Assembly: GCF_019443745.1 (NCBI RefSeq)
Contig: NZ_CP050948.1
Span: forward strand, 5,026,001-5,090,000
From: Iamia sp. SCSIO 61187
Lineage (GTDB): Bacteria > Actinomycetota > Acidimicrobiia > Acidimicrobiales > Iamiaceae
Direction: 5' to 3'
Length of the DNA: 64,000 bases
Part shown: piece by piece, positions 9,082-16,839 of the stretch
Layout of the letters: the number at the start of each line of letters is the position of its first letter
How positions within the stretch are numbered: position 1 is the stretch's first letter
Notes under the pieces: generated by a model
Told to the model about the DNA's origin: nothing
The model's database searches: none
Seen by the model: only the letters and a program-made list of their open reading frames with translations
Program-made: the position numbers and the translations under genes

Positions 9082-10035
9082 TCAGCCGTCGAGGTAGCGG
9101 GCGGCGAACGGGTCGGCGACGGACCGGCGCAGGTCCGGCGAGGCGACGACCTGCTCCAGGGTGCGGCGGTCGAAGGTGGCGTCGTCGACGAGCAGGGCGC
9201 GGTAGCGGGCGATGGCGTCGTCGAAGCTCACGTTGCCGGCCGGGTGGAGGATCACGAAGCGCCCCCAGTCCCATCCTGCGCTCGGGTGCTGGAGCATCGA
9301 CAGCAGCAGGAGGTGGTCGAGCCAGACCTGCACCAGGGCCCGGTCGTCCTCGCCGATCCGGGCGGGGATGTCGTCGACGAACGCGCCGGAGCGCTCGGTG
9401 ACCTCCCGGTAGCGCTCGGCGTTGTCGGGCCGGGGGACCTCGGGCTTGGCCCACTCGTGGTACTTCGTCTCGACGCCGACGATCCCGCGTCGCCCGCCGC
9501 CGAGGTCGAGCAGGAAGGCGACGTCGAAGGCGCTCCGGTTGCCCAGGTAGGCGGGGTCGCCGCGGCCGGGCGAGTGCTCGAAGCGCACCTCGGCAACCCG
9601 GCCAGGGGTGTCAGGCCAGAGGTCGTGCACCAGGTCGTCGGCGAGGGCCAGGTCGGCCCACGCGGGGCCGAACAGGTTGAAGCACAGCGGCATCGACGAG
9701 AGGAGGTCGCCCCAGAGCCGCCTCGTGTTGAGCGTCTGCCACGGCTCCTTGTGGGCGATCCGGTGGCGAACAGCGTCGTGCGCAGCCGGCGTGAGGAAGT
9801 TGGCACCTGTGGCCACGGCGTGGTCGTGGTCGATGCGGCTGCCGATCGGCCGTTCCCCGCCTCCACGGGCGGCGGGCACGGACTGCGACCCGATCGGCAG
9901 CCCCTGGGCCTCCCGCCAGTGGGCCTGGCGCAGGCGCAACGTCCGCCGGAACGCCGTCATCTCCGCGCCGGGCACCCGGTCGACGCCTTCCCACACCTGC
10001 GCCGCCTCCAGCTCCGCCCGGCTCGGTCCGCCCAT
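9082..10035 (-). CDS. PGN_0703-family putative restriction endonuclease
   Basis: A 317-residue protein that starts at ATG 10035. The N-terminal half has the family-typical run FRRTLRLRQAHWREAQGLPIG. The centre reads FNLFGP, then AFDVAFLLDLGGGRRGIVGVETKYHEW, where D in FDVAF and E-x-K in VETKYHE form a PD-(D/E)xK catalytic core. Such proteins are annotated as putative restriction endonucleases, but I know of no proven target. It is divergent from the SEC-C gene and lies 114 bp upstream of the ARPP-1/ADP-ribosylglycohydrolase pair, reading the same way. A joint transcript is possible, though the gap is long enough for a separate promoter. The island setting supports a defence role. Confidence 0.7.
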   Translation of the reverse strand: MGGPSRAELEAAQVWEGVDRVPGAEMTAFRRTLRLRQAHWREAQGLPIGSQSVPAARGGGERPIGSRIDHDHAVATGANFLTPAAHDAVRHRIAHKEPWQTLNTRRLWGDLLSSMPLCFNLFGPAWADLALADDLVHDLWPDTPGRVAEVRFEHSPGRGDPAYLGNRSAFDVAFLLDLGGGRRGIVGVETKYHEWAKPEVPRPDNAERYREVTERSGAFVDDIPARIGEDDRALVQVWLDHLLLLSMLQHPSAGWDWGRFVILHPAGNVSFDDAIARYRALLVDDATFDRRTLEQVVASPDLRRSVADPFAARYLDG

Positions 10036-10223
10036 GGCCCGAGCCTGCCACCGATCGGCCCGGGATGTGGCGGCGCCGGGCCGGTCCAACCCTGCGATGT
10101 CGCGGAGAGAGGACGTGACGAACGGGCGAGAGCGGGGTACGCAGCGCCCGAGGGACGCGGCCGCCCTCTCCCGCACGGGGCCACCGACCGCCGGACATCG
10201 ACTCCCACGTTCCGGAGGCTCCC

Positions 10224-12200
10224 ATGCTCGACGACGACACCCTGCTCGACCGCGCCCTGGCTGCGCTGACCACGCCGCTCACCCGGGCCGAGCTGGCCAC
10301 GGCCCTCGACCTCGCCCCGCACGGCCACGAGGCCGAGGCGGTGATCGACGAGCTGCTCATCGGTCGGCGGGCGGTCGACGTCGGCGACGGTCGCATCGCC
10401 TTGGCCGCCGGGCTGCTCGACGGCCTCGTGTCGTGGCATCGCCTCGAGCCGGTCGAGGCGGGGACCCGTCGCCTCGCCTTCGGGGTCGACGGCCTGATCG
10501 CCCTCGACCTGGCGCCCGATCCGTTCGACGTGCTCGTCGGCGACGTGGCCGTCGAGGTCGACCCGCCCGACCTCACAGACGGCGACATCGACCGGGGGCC
10601 CTCGGTGCAGATCCCCGACGACTGGGCCCCTCACCTCCGGGCGGGAGACCTGGTCGCCCTCGTCCTCGACGGTGACCGGGTGCGGCTCCGCTCCGAGGAC
10701 GAGGTCCCGCCGCGGATCGCCGGCGCGTCGGACGAGATCGCCGTCGGCGCTCTGGCGTCGGCCCTCACCGCAGCCGCCGCCGTCGCCGGGGCGCCGCTCA
10801 CCCACCTGCGCGACCGGGACCGCCCCCCGGAGGACCAGTGGGTGCTGGACCTGTCCGAGGCCGGCCCGCTCCTCCTGGCCGACCACCGCGGTGCTCTGCG
10901 CGGCCTGGACAGGTTGCCGCTGCGCGAGGCCGTCGCCCGGGTGGGCCTGCAGGTGAGAGGCGGTGTGGTCGCCGGCCCGGCGGTCGACCGGCGACAGCTC
11001 GAGACCTACCTCGTGGGCCGGATCGTCTTCCCCGACGCCCCGTGGGAGAGGAGCCGCGAGGTCGAGGCCTGTGGCATCGCCTACGGCGCCATCGCCGGGC
11101 CCGAGACCGACACGTACGACGAGCGGGCGACGGCGAGGGCGCTCGACCAGCTGCTCCGCTCGCCCACCGTCGCCGACGCGATGGTCCGTCACCTGCGGCT
11201 CGTGAACGCCACCGTGGTCGGCGTGGCCGAGCGGCGCATCCGGACCGTGCGGCGCAAGTACCGGCAAGCTCCCGGCCCGGCGTGGGTGCACGCGTCGCTC
11301 CTGCTGCGCCAGGCCCGAGCCCACGATGCCCGGCGGGTGCTCGAAGGGGTCGCGAGCGCCATCGGCGTCGACGGCGCTCACGCCGAGTGGCAGCTCGCCC
11401 TCGAGTGCGCCGCCCACCTCCGCTTGGTCGCCGGCGACCTGAGCGGTGCCATCGAGGTGCACCGTCGGGTCGGCGCCGACGTCCTCGCCGACCGCCTCGA
11501 CACCTGGGACCCGCCGCCACCCGACGTCGGCCGGAACGACCGGTGCCCGTGCGGATCCGGCGCCAAGGCCAAGCGGTGCTGCCTGGGCTCGCCGACGCCG
11601 CTCCCCCTCGCGGGCCGGACTGGGCTGCTCTGGGAGAAGATCACCGGCTGGGCCCTGGGCCAGCAGATCCTCAGCTTCATGTCGACGATGATGCTGGGCC
11701 GGCTCACCGCCGTGTACGGCCTCGACCCGTGCACGGGCTTCGACGCCGCCTTCGACGCCGTGCTGCTCGAGGGCGGCGGGGTGGGCGCGGTGCTTGACGA
11801 GGTCGGCGGCCTGCTGCCGGACGACGAGCAGGACCTGGCCGTGCGCTGGCGCCACGGTCGTCACCGGCTCTGGCACGTCCAGCCCAGCGAGGGGGCATCG
11901 CCGGTGTGGCGAGACGTGATCAGTGGCGAGCGAGCGGTGGTCGCCGGGCGGTTGGACCACGTCCGTGAGGTCTCCGGTCTGCCGCCGGTCGGCGCCCACG
12001 TCGTCGCCGCCCTGCTCCCGGGACCGCTCGGCCACCACCTCGTCGGGGCACCGGTGGCGGTCGTGGCCGCCGACGTCACCGAGGTGCGGGACCGCATCGC
12101 CGCCGGCCCCGACGTCGTGGCGCTCGTCGTCCTCGTCGCCGACCTGCACCGCCGAGCGGCCACCGGCGGCGACCCCGGCGGGCTGAGCGACGCCGCCTGA
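10224..12200 (+). CDS. SEC-C motif protein of unknown function (658 aa)
   Basis: A 658-residue soluble protein without signal peptide or membrane segments. The only recognisable element is a SEC-C zinc-binding motif at about 437-453: RNDRCPCGSGAKAKRCCLG, with the Cys pattern CxC...CC. This motif, first known from SecA, occurs at the ends or linkers of many unrelated proteins and mediates protein or nucleic-acid contacts. The residues before it look like helical repeats (about 300-430), and roughly 200 residues follow. ATG at 10224 follows a GGAGG six bases upstream. The gene is divergent from the PGN_0703-like nuclease and convergent with the PcfJ-like gene. Its function is unknown; an island accessory factor is an inference. 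Confidence 0.7.
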   Translation: MLDDDTLLDRALAALTTPLTRAELATALDLAPHGHEAEAVIDELLIGRRAVDVGDGRIALAAGLLDGLVSWHRLEPVEAGTRRLAFGVDGLIALDLAPDPFDVLVGDVAVEVDPPDLTDGDIDRGPSVQIPDDWAPHLRAGDLVALVLDGDRVRLRSEDEVPPRIAGASDEIAVGALASALTAAAAVAGAPLTHLRDRDRPPEDQWVLDLSEAGPLLLADHRGALRGLDRLPLREAVARVGLQVRGGVVAGPAVDRRQLETYLVGRIVFPDAPWERSREVEACGIAYGAIAGPETDTYDERATARALDQLLRSPTVADAMVRHLRLVNATVVGVAERRIRTVRRKYRQAPGPAWVHASLLLRQARAHDARRVLEGVASAIGVDGAHAEWQLALECAAHLRLVAGDLSGAIEVHRRVGADVLADRLDTWDPPPPDVGRNDRCPCGSGAKAKRCCLGSPTPLPLAGRTGLLWEKITGWALGQQILSFMSTMMLGRLTAVYGLDPCTGFDAAFDAVLLEGGGVGAVLDEVGGLLPDDEQDLAVRWRHGRHRLWHVQPSEGASPVWRDVISGERAVVAGRLDHVREVSGLPPVGAHVVAALLPGPLGHHLVGAPVAVVAADVTEVRDRIAAGPDVVALVVLVADLHRRAATGGDPGGLSDAA

Positions 12201-12309
12201 CGGTCTTCGGCTGTCCAGCCCGAGGCGTGACCGGCAACGAAGTCGGGGTTCTCTTGAGGGTCGAAGGCTCACCGACAAGGCTCCGCAGCGGTCCAGGCCG
12301 CGCCCGGGA

Positions 12310-13776
12310 TCAGTCGAGGGTGGCGAACCAGCGGCGGTTCACCGGGAGGGTCCGGCTGAGGACCTCCTCGTCCTCCAGCAGCGTGAGCACGGCCCGACGC
12401 ACGTCCCGGTCGAGGGGGCGGTTGGCCAAGCCGAGCATCTGCACCACCTGCGGGGTCGGGTCGAGGTGCAGGCACCCGACGAGGCGGGATCCGGCGAACA
12501 GGCCGACCAGGGTGGCCGACCCCTCCACCACCGCCGGCCCGAACGTCCCGACGCAGCTGCGCAGAAGGCGGCCCCACCGCTCGAGGTCGCGAACCGTGCG
12601 GGGGAGGACGAGCGTGACCCCAGCCCGCTCGCTCCCGTCGACGGCGGCGGCCCACGACGGCATCGGCAGCGCAGTCGCCGGGACGACCGGGGCGGTGGCG
12701 GCCGGGGCGACCACCATCCGCTCGGTGAAGCGACCGTGAGGGGTCGGACGGACGACGGCACGGGGGGTCGCCGTCGGTGCGGACGGCAGGGGCTCGGCCG
12801 CGAAGAGGCGTGGGCTCCTATCCCCGTTCCCTGCGTCGGGCCCGGCCGCGGGCAGGGCGGGGTCGGCTCGAGCGGCGATGGCCTCGGTCTCGGTGGTGCG
12901 GGCTGGCGGGCGGCGAGCCCGTCGCCGGCGGACGGGTGGGGACGGGGCCGGCGGCGCGGTGCGCACGAGGGAGCGGCAGTGGTCGAAGAGGCCGACCAGG
13001 CCGGACGGCAGACGGCCCTCCAGCCGGGGCTCCACGTCCGGCCAGATGCGGGACAGGGCCACGAGGTCGTCGATGCCCGACGCCGTCGTCCCGGCCTCGG
13101 CCAGGAGCCGCCGCGCCCGGACCGGCCCCAGCCGTCCCACGACCGGACGGACCGCCGCCACCTCGTCGACCGTCAGCGTGCGGTGCGGCGGGCCCGACCA
13201 GGTGAGCTCGTCGAGCAGAGCGACGATCCGGTCGCCGTCCAATACGGTGCGGCCGGCCACCGCCAGGGCGAGGGCGGCCAGCCCCGGCGGACGGGGCCCC
13301 GACCCCTCGCCGGCCAGCGCCCGGGCCATGGCCCCGACCGTGGGGCGCGTCGCCGAGGCCCCGAACGCCCGGCGCGCCCCGTCACCGGCCCGACGGCAGG
13401 CCACGATCGGCACGGCCCACCGGGGCACCTCGGCGAGCGGCGTGCAGCCGGCGTCGTAGGTCGCCCCGAGGAGGGGGAGGGCGGCGCCGCCCAGGTGCCC
13501 GAGGAGGCCCAGGCCGTCGTCCTGCGGCGCCCACCCATCGCACCGGGACGCCACCCGACCGAGCGACCGGCGCACGTCGTGCCCCACCGCCGCGAGCGAC
13601 GTCCGACCCTCGGACGCGGCATGGTCCAGGCACGCCACGACCGCGGCCGGGTGGGCGCTCAGGTCGACGCCGACATCGGGCCGTCCGAACATGGCCCGCA
13701 CCACGACCCGCCCGGCCTCCGGGACGAGGCGCACCGCCGGCCGCTCACCCACCCGCACGACCTCGGCCCCGTCCAC
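12310..13776 (-). CDS. PcfJ-like protein
   Basis: A 488-residue protein counted from GTG 13776, which has GAGGGG about 10 nt upstream. The frame is open further upstream into integrase-derived sequence, so the true start is uncertain. Residues about 390-470 (LPRTVRDLERWGRLLRSCVG, then VGCLHLDPTPQVVQMLGLAN) resemble the C-terminal domain of PcfJ-like proteins, which are common on conjugative plasmids, phages and islands. The middle is Pro/Ala/Arg-rich and low in complexity. No catalytic function is established for this family to my knowledge. The position directly inside the tRNA-Arg integration hot spot fits mobile cargo. Confidence 0.6.
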   Translation of the reverse strand: MDGAEVVRVGERPAVRLVPEAGRVVVRAMFGRPDVGVDLSAHPAAVVACLDHAASEGRTSLAAVGHDVRRSLGRVASRCDGWAPQDDGLGLLGHLGGAALPLLGATYDAGCTPLAEVPRWAVPIVACRRAGDGARRAFGASATRPTVGAMARALAGEGSGPRPPGLAALALAVAGRTVLDGDRIVALLDELTWSGPPHRTLTVDEVAAVRPVVGRLGPVRARRLLAEAGTTASGIDDLVALSRIWPDVEPRLEGRLPSGLVGLFDHCRSLVRTAPPAPSPPVRRRRARRPPARTTETEAIAARADPALPAAGPDAGNGDRSPRLFAAEPLPSAPTATPRAVVRPTPHGRFTERMVVAPAATAPVVPATALPMPSWAAAVDGSERAGVTLVLPRTVRDLERWGRLLRSCVGTFGPAVVEGSATLVGLFAGSRLVGCLHLDPTPQVVQMLGLANRPLDRDVRRAVLTLLEDEEVLSRTLPVNRRWFATLD

Positions 13777-13904
13777 CCGTCCACCCCTCGGCACCCGGCC
13801 AGGACACCACGTCCCGGGCGGACGAACAAGTGTCCGCCGGTGTCCTCCTCGGCGTCGGTCAACGGGGGTGCGATCGAGGTGTTCGGAGCCAGCGGCAGAC
13901 GGGG

Positions 13905-14046
13905 ACATCTCCCGCTCGGCATCACGACGGCTGCCGCCCACGGTGCGCTCCAGGCAGCGGCGCCGGACGTCGGCCGATCGCCCCAGGTAGACCTTGATCC
14001 GCCAGGCCTCGCCGCCCCGGTGTTGCACGTGCCCTCAGCGAGGACC
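13905..14046 (-). pseudogene. Decayed 5' end of a tyrosine integrase gene (outer copy)
   Basis: The peptide QHRGGEAWRIKVYLGRSAD...RRDAERE is nearly identical to the start of the better preserved integrase fragment at 14976-15353. The start codon that the other copy uses is changed here (ATGCGAGGG has become CTGAGGG), and homology stops after the RRDAER segment. By family knowledge this is the Arm-type N-terminal domain of phage-like tyrosine recombinases. It lies beside the truncated tRNA-Arg copy, exactly as the other integrase fragment lies beside the intact tRNA. The frame happens to run on into the PcfJ-like gene. Confidence 0.75.
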
Positions 14047-14149
14047 TCTCGTTGGCCATGACCCGTCGGGATGGCCGACGGATTGCCACGAGAGGTCCGG
14101 TTCGAGGCGATGGTCAGGTCGTCGAACCCGATGACCTGCACATCCTTGC

Positions 14150-14190
14150 GCGCTCGGAGGGACTCGAACCCCCAACCTTCTGATCCGTAG
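14150..14190 (-). repeat. Truncated tRNA-Arg 3' end: putative attachment site
   Basis: These 41 bases are identical to the 3' part of the tRNA-Arg gene (15464-15504) and stop in the anticodon region; unrelated sequence follows. A partial tRNA copy at one element end and an intact tRNA at the other is the classic mark of integrase-mediated insertion. It contains no complete tRNA fold and should not be called a tRNA gene. Confidence 0.85.
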
Positions 14191-14330
14191 GCGGATCCCG
14201 TAGGTCCGTCTCGTGTTGTCGCGTGCCGCTCTACCAGGTCAGGTGCGGTGCGCGATCCGGCGAGTGCGACCGAATCCGGCTCGGTGACGCCTGGTGGTTG
14301 CCAGAGGGATTGCCAAGCGTCGAGGACTCC

Positions 14331-14699
14331 TCATCGGATCGGAAGGTCCCTGATGGCGAGCCGGGTGGGGCTCAGCGAGACGATGACACCCCGGTCGAGG
14401 TCTTCGGCGATCTGCGGGAGGTTGGCGACGAGGAGGTCCGTGTGCACCTCCGCAACGAGCTCGGCGACGTGTCGGAGGTGCACCACCGAAGGGCTCTTCG
14501 TCCGCCGCATCGCGAGCAGCGCACCGAAGTCGCTGTCGGCAGTCACCACGACGAGGCCGTCCTCCGCGGCTCGATCGAAGATCTCGTCGTCCGTCGCCGT
14601 GAGAAGGTCGAGGTCCGCGACATGGACCGCGTCGAACCCGGCTTCACGCAACGATTCGGCAACGCGTGGCGAGAGGTTCGCGTCGAGCAGCAGCCTCAC
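14331..14699 (-). CDS. DUF5615 PIN-like toxin
   Basis: A 122-residue protein of the PIN-like DUF5615 family. MRLLLDANLS at the start, HVADLDLLTATDDEIFDRA and VVTADSDFGALL carry the spaced acidic residues (D7, then DDE, then D-x-D) of PIN-domain ribonucleases. These toxins are thought to cut RNA. The GTG start at 14699 overlaps the stop of the DUF433 gene by 4 bp, the normal antitoxin-first order for this pair. The last third (RGVIVSLSPTRLAIRDLPIR) matches the family's C-terminal strand. It lies inside the mini-island, where it could stabilise the element. Confidence 0.85.
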   Translation of the reverse strand: MRLLLDANLSPRVAESLREAGFDAVHVADLDLLTATDDEIFDRAAEDGLVVVTADSDFGALLAMRRTKSPSVVHLRHVAELVAEVHTDLLVANLPQIAEDLDRGVIVSLSPTRLAIRDLPIR

Positions 14700-14926
14700 G
14701 CCGGCCGGGCGACCGGCACCTCGCGCTCGTTCACCGCAGCAGCGGCGTACTCGAGAGCGGCGAGCACGTCATCGCGCTCGAGGTACGGGTAGTCGGCCAG
14801 GACCTCGTCGGTCGTCCGGCCGGCGGCGAGCTGGCCGAGGACCATGCCCACCGTGACCCGCGTGTCGCGGATGGTCGGCAACCCACCCATGCGGGCCGGA
14901 TCCACGACGATGCGCTCGAACGTCAT
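14696..14926 (-). CDS. DUF433 antitoxin
   Basis: A 76-residue DUF433 protein: IVVDPARMGGLPTIRDTRVT, then VLGQLAAGRTTDEVLADYPYLERDDVLAALEYAA. This winged-helix-like family is the usual antitoxin partner of DUF5615 and VapC-like PIN toxins, and probably represses its own operon. ATG at 14926 follows the AT-richer leader of this small operon. The downstream toxin gene overlaps by 4 bp. The pair is complete, with no visible frameshift. Confidence 0.85.
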   Translation of the reverse strand: MTFERIVVDPARMGGLPTIRDTRVTVGMVLGQLAAGRTTDEVLADYPYLERDDVLAALEYAAAAVNEREVPVARPA

Positions 14927-14975
14927 GTGGCAAGCCTACGACGGCCTCGGTGTCGACACCGCTCCTCCACCCGGC

Positions 14976-15353
14976 TCAGAGGGTGACGCCCTCAGCGAGG
15001 ACCTCGTCTCGTAGCCGCTCCTCGAGCGAGTCCGGCGTGCCGACGTCGACCTTCACTCCCAATGCCTCTTCGAGCTCGGCGCCTATGGCGAGGATCTCGA
15101 TCGTGCGGGGAGCGACGCTGGCGCGCTTCACCTCCAGCCAGCGGTCGAGCAGCTCGCCGAACGTCATCGGCGCCGCACCCGCGTGGCGGCCCTCGTCGAC
15201 CTCGACGGCCAGGCGGGCCATCCCCCGCTCGGCGTCGCGTCTGGTGCCGCGCACCGTCCGCTCCAGGTAGCGCTTCCGGCCGTCGGCCGAACGCCCCAGG
15301 TAGACCTTGATCCGCCAGGCGTCGCCGCCGCGGTGTTGCAGGTGCCCTCGCAT
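14976..15353 (-). pseudogene. 3'-truncated tyrosine integrase (N-terminal and core-binding parts only)
   Basis: 125 residues from ATG 15353, which has GAGGAGG 5 nt upstream. It holds an Arm-type N-terminal domain (HLQHRGGDAWRIKVYLGRS, then ERTVRGTRRDAERGMARL) and the beginning of a core-binding SAM-like domain (MTFGELLDRWLEVKRASVAPRTIE). The whole catalytic domain with its R-H-R-Y residues is absent, so it cannot recombine DNA. It starts about 110 bp from the tRNA-Arg 3' end and reads away from it, the usual place for an island integrase. Confidence 0.85.
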
Positions 15354-15462
15354 GAGGACCTCCTCGTTGGCCATGACCCGCCGGGATGGCCGACGGATTG
15401 CCAAGAGGGGTCCGGTTCGAGGCGATGCTCAGGTCACGAACCCGATGACCTGCACATTCTTG

Positions 15463-15536
15463 CGCGCTCGGAGGGACTCGAACCCCCAACCTTCTGATCC
15501 GTAGTCAGATGCTCTATCCAATTGAGCTACGAGCGC
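15463..15536 (-). tRNA. tRNA-Arg (anticodon ACG)
   Basis: On the minus strand the acceptor GCGCTCG pairs with CGAGCGC. The D-arm (GCTC...GAGC), the anticodon stem TCTGA/TCAGA with loop CTACGGA (anticodon ACG) and the T-arm with GGTTCGAGTCC-type sequence are all present. CCA is not encoded. ACG is the A34-type (inosine) Arg tRNA. Its 3' part served as the integration site for the elements to its left. Confidence 0.95.
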
Positions 15537-15563
15537 AGGGATGCAGACCCTACCGGACCCGCT

Positions 15564-15809
15564 CTAGGGCGCTCCACCCAGCTTCCGCCGCAGCCAGCGG
15601 CGCACGAGGGCGAAGGCGGCGGCGACCACGGCGAAGAAGACGACCACGGCCACCATCCCGGTGCCGGCGCCCCGGGCCGCGCCGGCGGCGCCGGCCCAGA
15701 GGAGCACGAACGGCACGAGCACGAGGATCGCCACCACACCCACCCAGGCGCGGTTGGGCGCGTCGGCGGCGGCTGGCTCGTCGTCGTCCCAGTCGTCCCA
15801 TGCGGACAT
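15564..15809 (-). CDS. Small two-helix membrane protein (81 aa)
   Basis: An 81-residue protein with an acidic N-terminus (SAWDDWDDDEPAAADAP), two membrane helices (about 22-45 and 50-67) and a basic tail (RRWLRRKLGG), so both ends are probably cytoplasmic. No family recognised. It is divergent from the lipoprotein esterase, and its stop lies 28 bp from the tRNA-Arg 5' end. Confidence 0.7.
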   Translation of the reverse strand: MSAWDDWDDDEPAAADAPNRAWVGVVAILVLVPFVLLWAGAAGAARGAGTGMVAVVVFFAVVAAAFALVRRWLRRKLGGAP

Positions 15810-15908
15810 GACCCGAGGCTACGGCCGCTGTGCTCCGCTCGGCCGAGGACGTGGCAACACCTCAGCGTCGCACTCCCGGCCTGCCGTCCGGCGTGGGACG
15901 ATCGGGCG

Positions 15909-16826
15909 GTGAAGTGGGCGTCGGTCGTCGTGGCGATCACCCTGGTGGTTGCGGCCTCGGCGTGCACCCCGCCGTCGCCGGCACCGCCGGCCGTGACGTG
16001 CACCAACCGCACGACCCGTACGACCCGGGACATCCCGTACGCCTCGGTCCCCGGCGTCGACCCGGCGCTCCTGGCGCTCGACCTCACCATCCCGGATGCC
16101 CGCGAGGGGTGCGGGCCGACGCCGGTGGTCGTGTGGGTGCACGGCGGCGGGTTCGCCGTCGGCGACAAGGCCAACGGTGTCGACGCCATGGAGGGATGGG
16201 CCGCGGTGCAGGGCTGGGCGTTCGCCAGCGTCAACCACCGGCTCTCACCCCGTCCACCGTCCGACGACCCGGATCGGGTCCTCCACCCCACCCACGTCGG
16301 TGACGTCGCCGATGCCGTCGGCTGGCTGGTCGACCATGCGGCCGAGCGCCGCCTCGACCCCGAGCGGATCGTGCTGGTGGGCCACTCCGCCGGTGCGTTC
16401 CTCGTCTCGATGCTGGCCACCGACGACCGCTACCTCGCCGACGCCGACGTCGAGCTGAGCCAGGTGCGGGCCGTCGCCAGCCTCGACACCCGCTACGACA
16501 TCGTCACCGAGATCGCCGAGGGCGGGGCCACCGCCGAGGCCATGTACCGCAACGCCTTCGGCGACGATCCGGCGGTGTGGCGCGACGCCTCGCCGCTCAC
16601 CCACGCCGGGACCAGCCCGGATGAGCCGCCGTTCGTCGTCGTCACGCGCGGCCAGCCGGCCCGGGTCGAGTCCGCCCGCACGTTCGCCGCCGCGCTGGAC
16701 GAGGGGACCCTCGTCGACGCCTCGCCCCTCACCCACGCCGAGGTGGGCGACGCCCTCGGCGAACCGGGCGACACCGTCATCACACCGGAGGTGACCGCCG
16801 CCTTCGAGGCCGCGCTCCGAGCCTGA
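15909..16826 (+). CDS. Lipoprotein alpha/beta hydrolase (esterase-like)
   Basis: A 305-residue protein from GTG 15909. Residues 1-20 form a lipoprotein signal peptide ending ASAC, so the enzyme is probably anchored outside the membrane. The hydrolase core has the oxyanion-hole motif HGGGFAVGD and the nucleophile elbow GHSAGA near residue 160, typical of the HSL/BD-FAE-like carboxylesterase group. The natural substrate is unknown. The ORF is open further upstream, but the lipobox marks this start. It converges on the SCO7613-like gene with 13 bp between stops. Confidence 0.85.
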   Translation: MKWASVVVAITLVVAASACTPPSPAPPAVTCTNRTTRTTRDIPYASVPGVDPALLALDLTIPDAREGCGPTPVVVWVHGGGFAVGDKANGVDAMEGWAAVQGWAFASVNHRLSPRPPSDDPDRVLHPTHVGDVADAVGWLVDHAAERRLDPERIVLVGHSAGAFLVSMLATDDRYLADADVELSQVRAVASLDTRYDIVTEIAEGGATAEAMYRNAFGDDPAVWRDASPLTHAGTSPDEPPFVVVTRGQPARVESARTFAAALDEGTLVDASPLTHAEVGDALGEPGDTVITPEVTAAFEAALRA

Positions 16827-16839
16827 GCCCCGCCCTCGC

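Larger units (their letters stand above)
13905..14190. repeat. Direct repeat, outer copy (integrase 5' end plus tRNA-Arg 3' end); partner at about 15219-15504
   Basis: About 285 bp here align to about 15219-15504 in the same orientation. The copies differ by scattered substitutions and at least one 1-nt indel. Each runs from an integrase 5' coding segment through a short spacer into the 3' part of tRNA-Arg. Identity is perfect over the last 41 bp, which are tRNA sequence. The arrangement is what two successive integrations of related elements at one tRNA would leave. Confidence 0.85.
14150..15504. mobile_element. Mini-island between two tRNA-Arg attachment copies
   Basis: A segment of about 1.35 kb bounded by 41-bp direct repeats of the tRNA-Arg 3' end. 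It carries a DUF433/DUF5615 toxin-antitoxin pair and a 3'-truncated integrase. It looks like the deleted remainder of a larger integrative element. A second, more decayed integrase start just outside the left repeat implies that the genes further left entered by an earlier related insertion. Confidence 0.75.

Noticed and set aside
14150-14190. Second tRNA-Arg gene
   Set aside because: Only the 3' part is present. The 5' half of the acceptor and the D-arm are missing, so it is an attachment-site copy.
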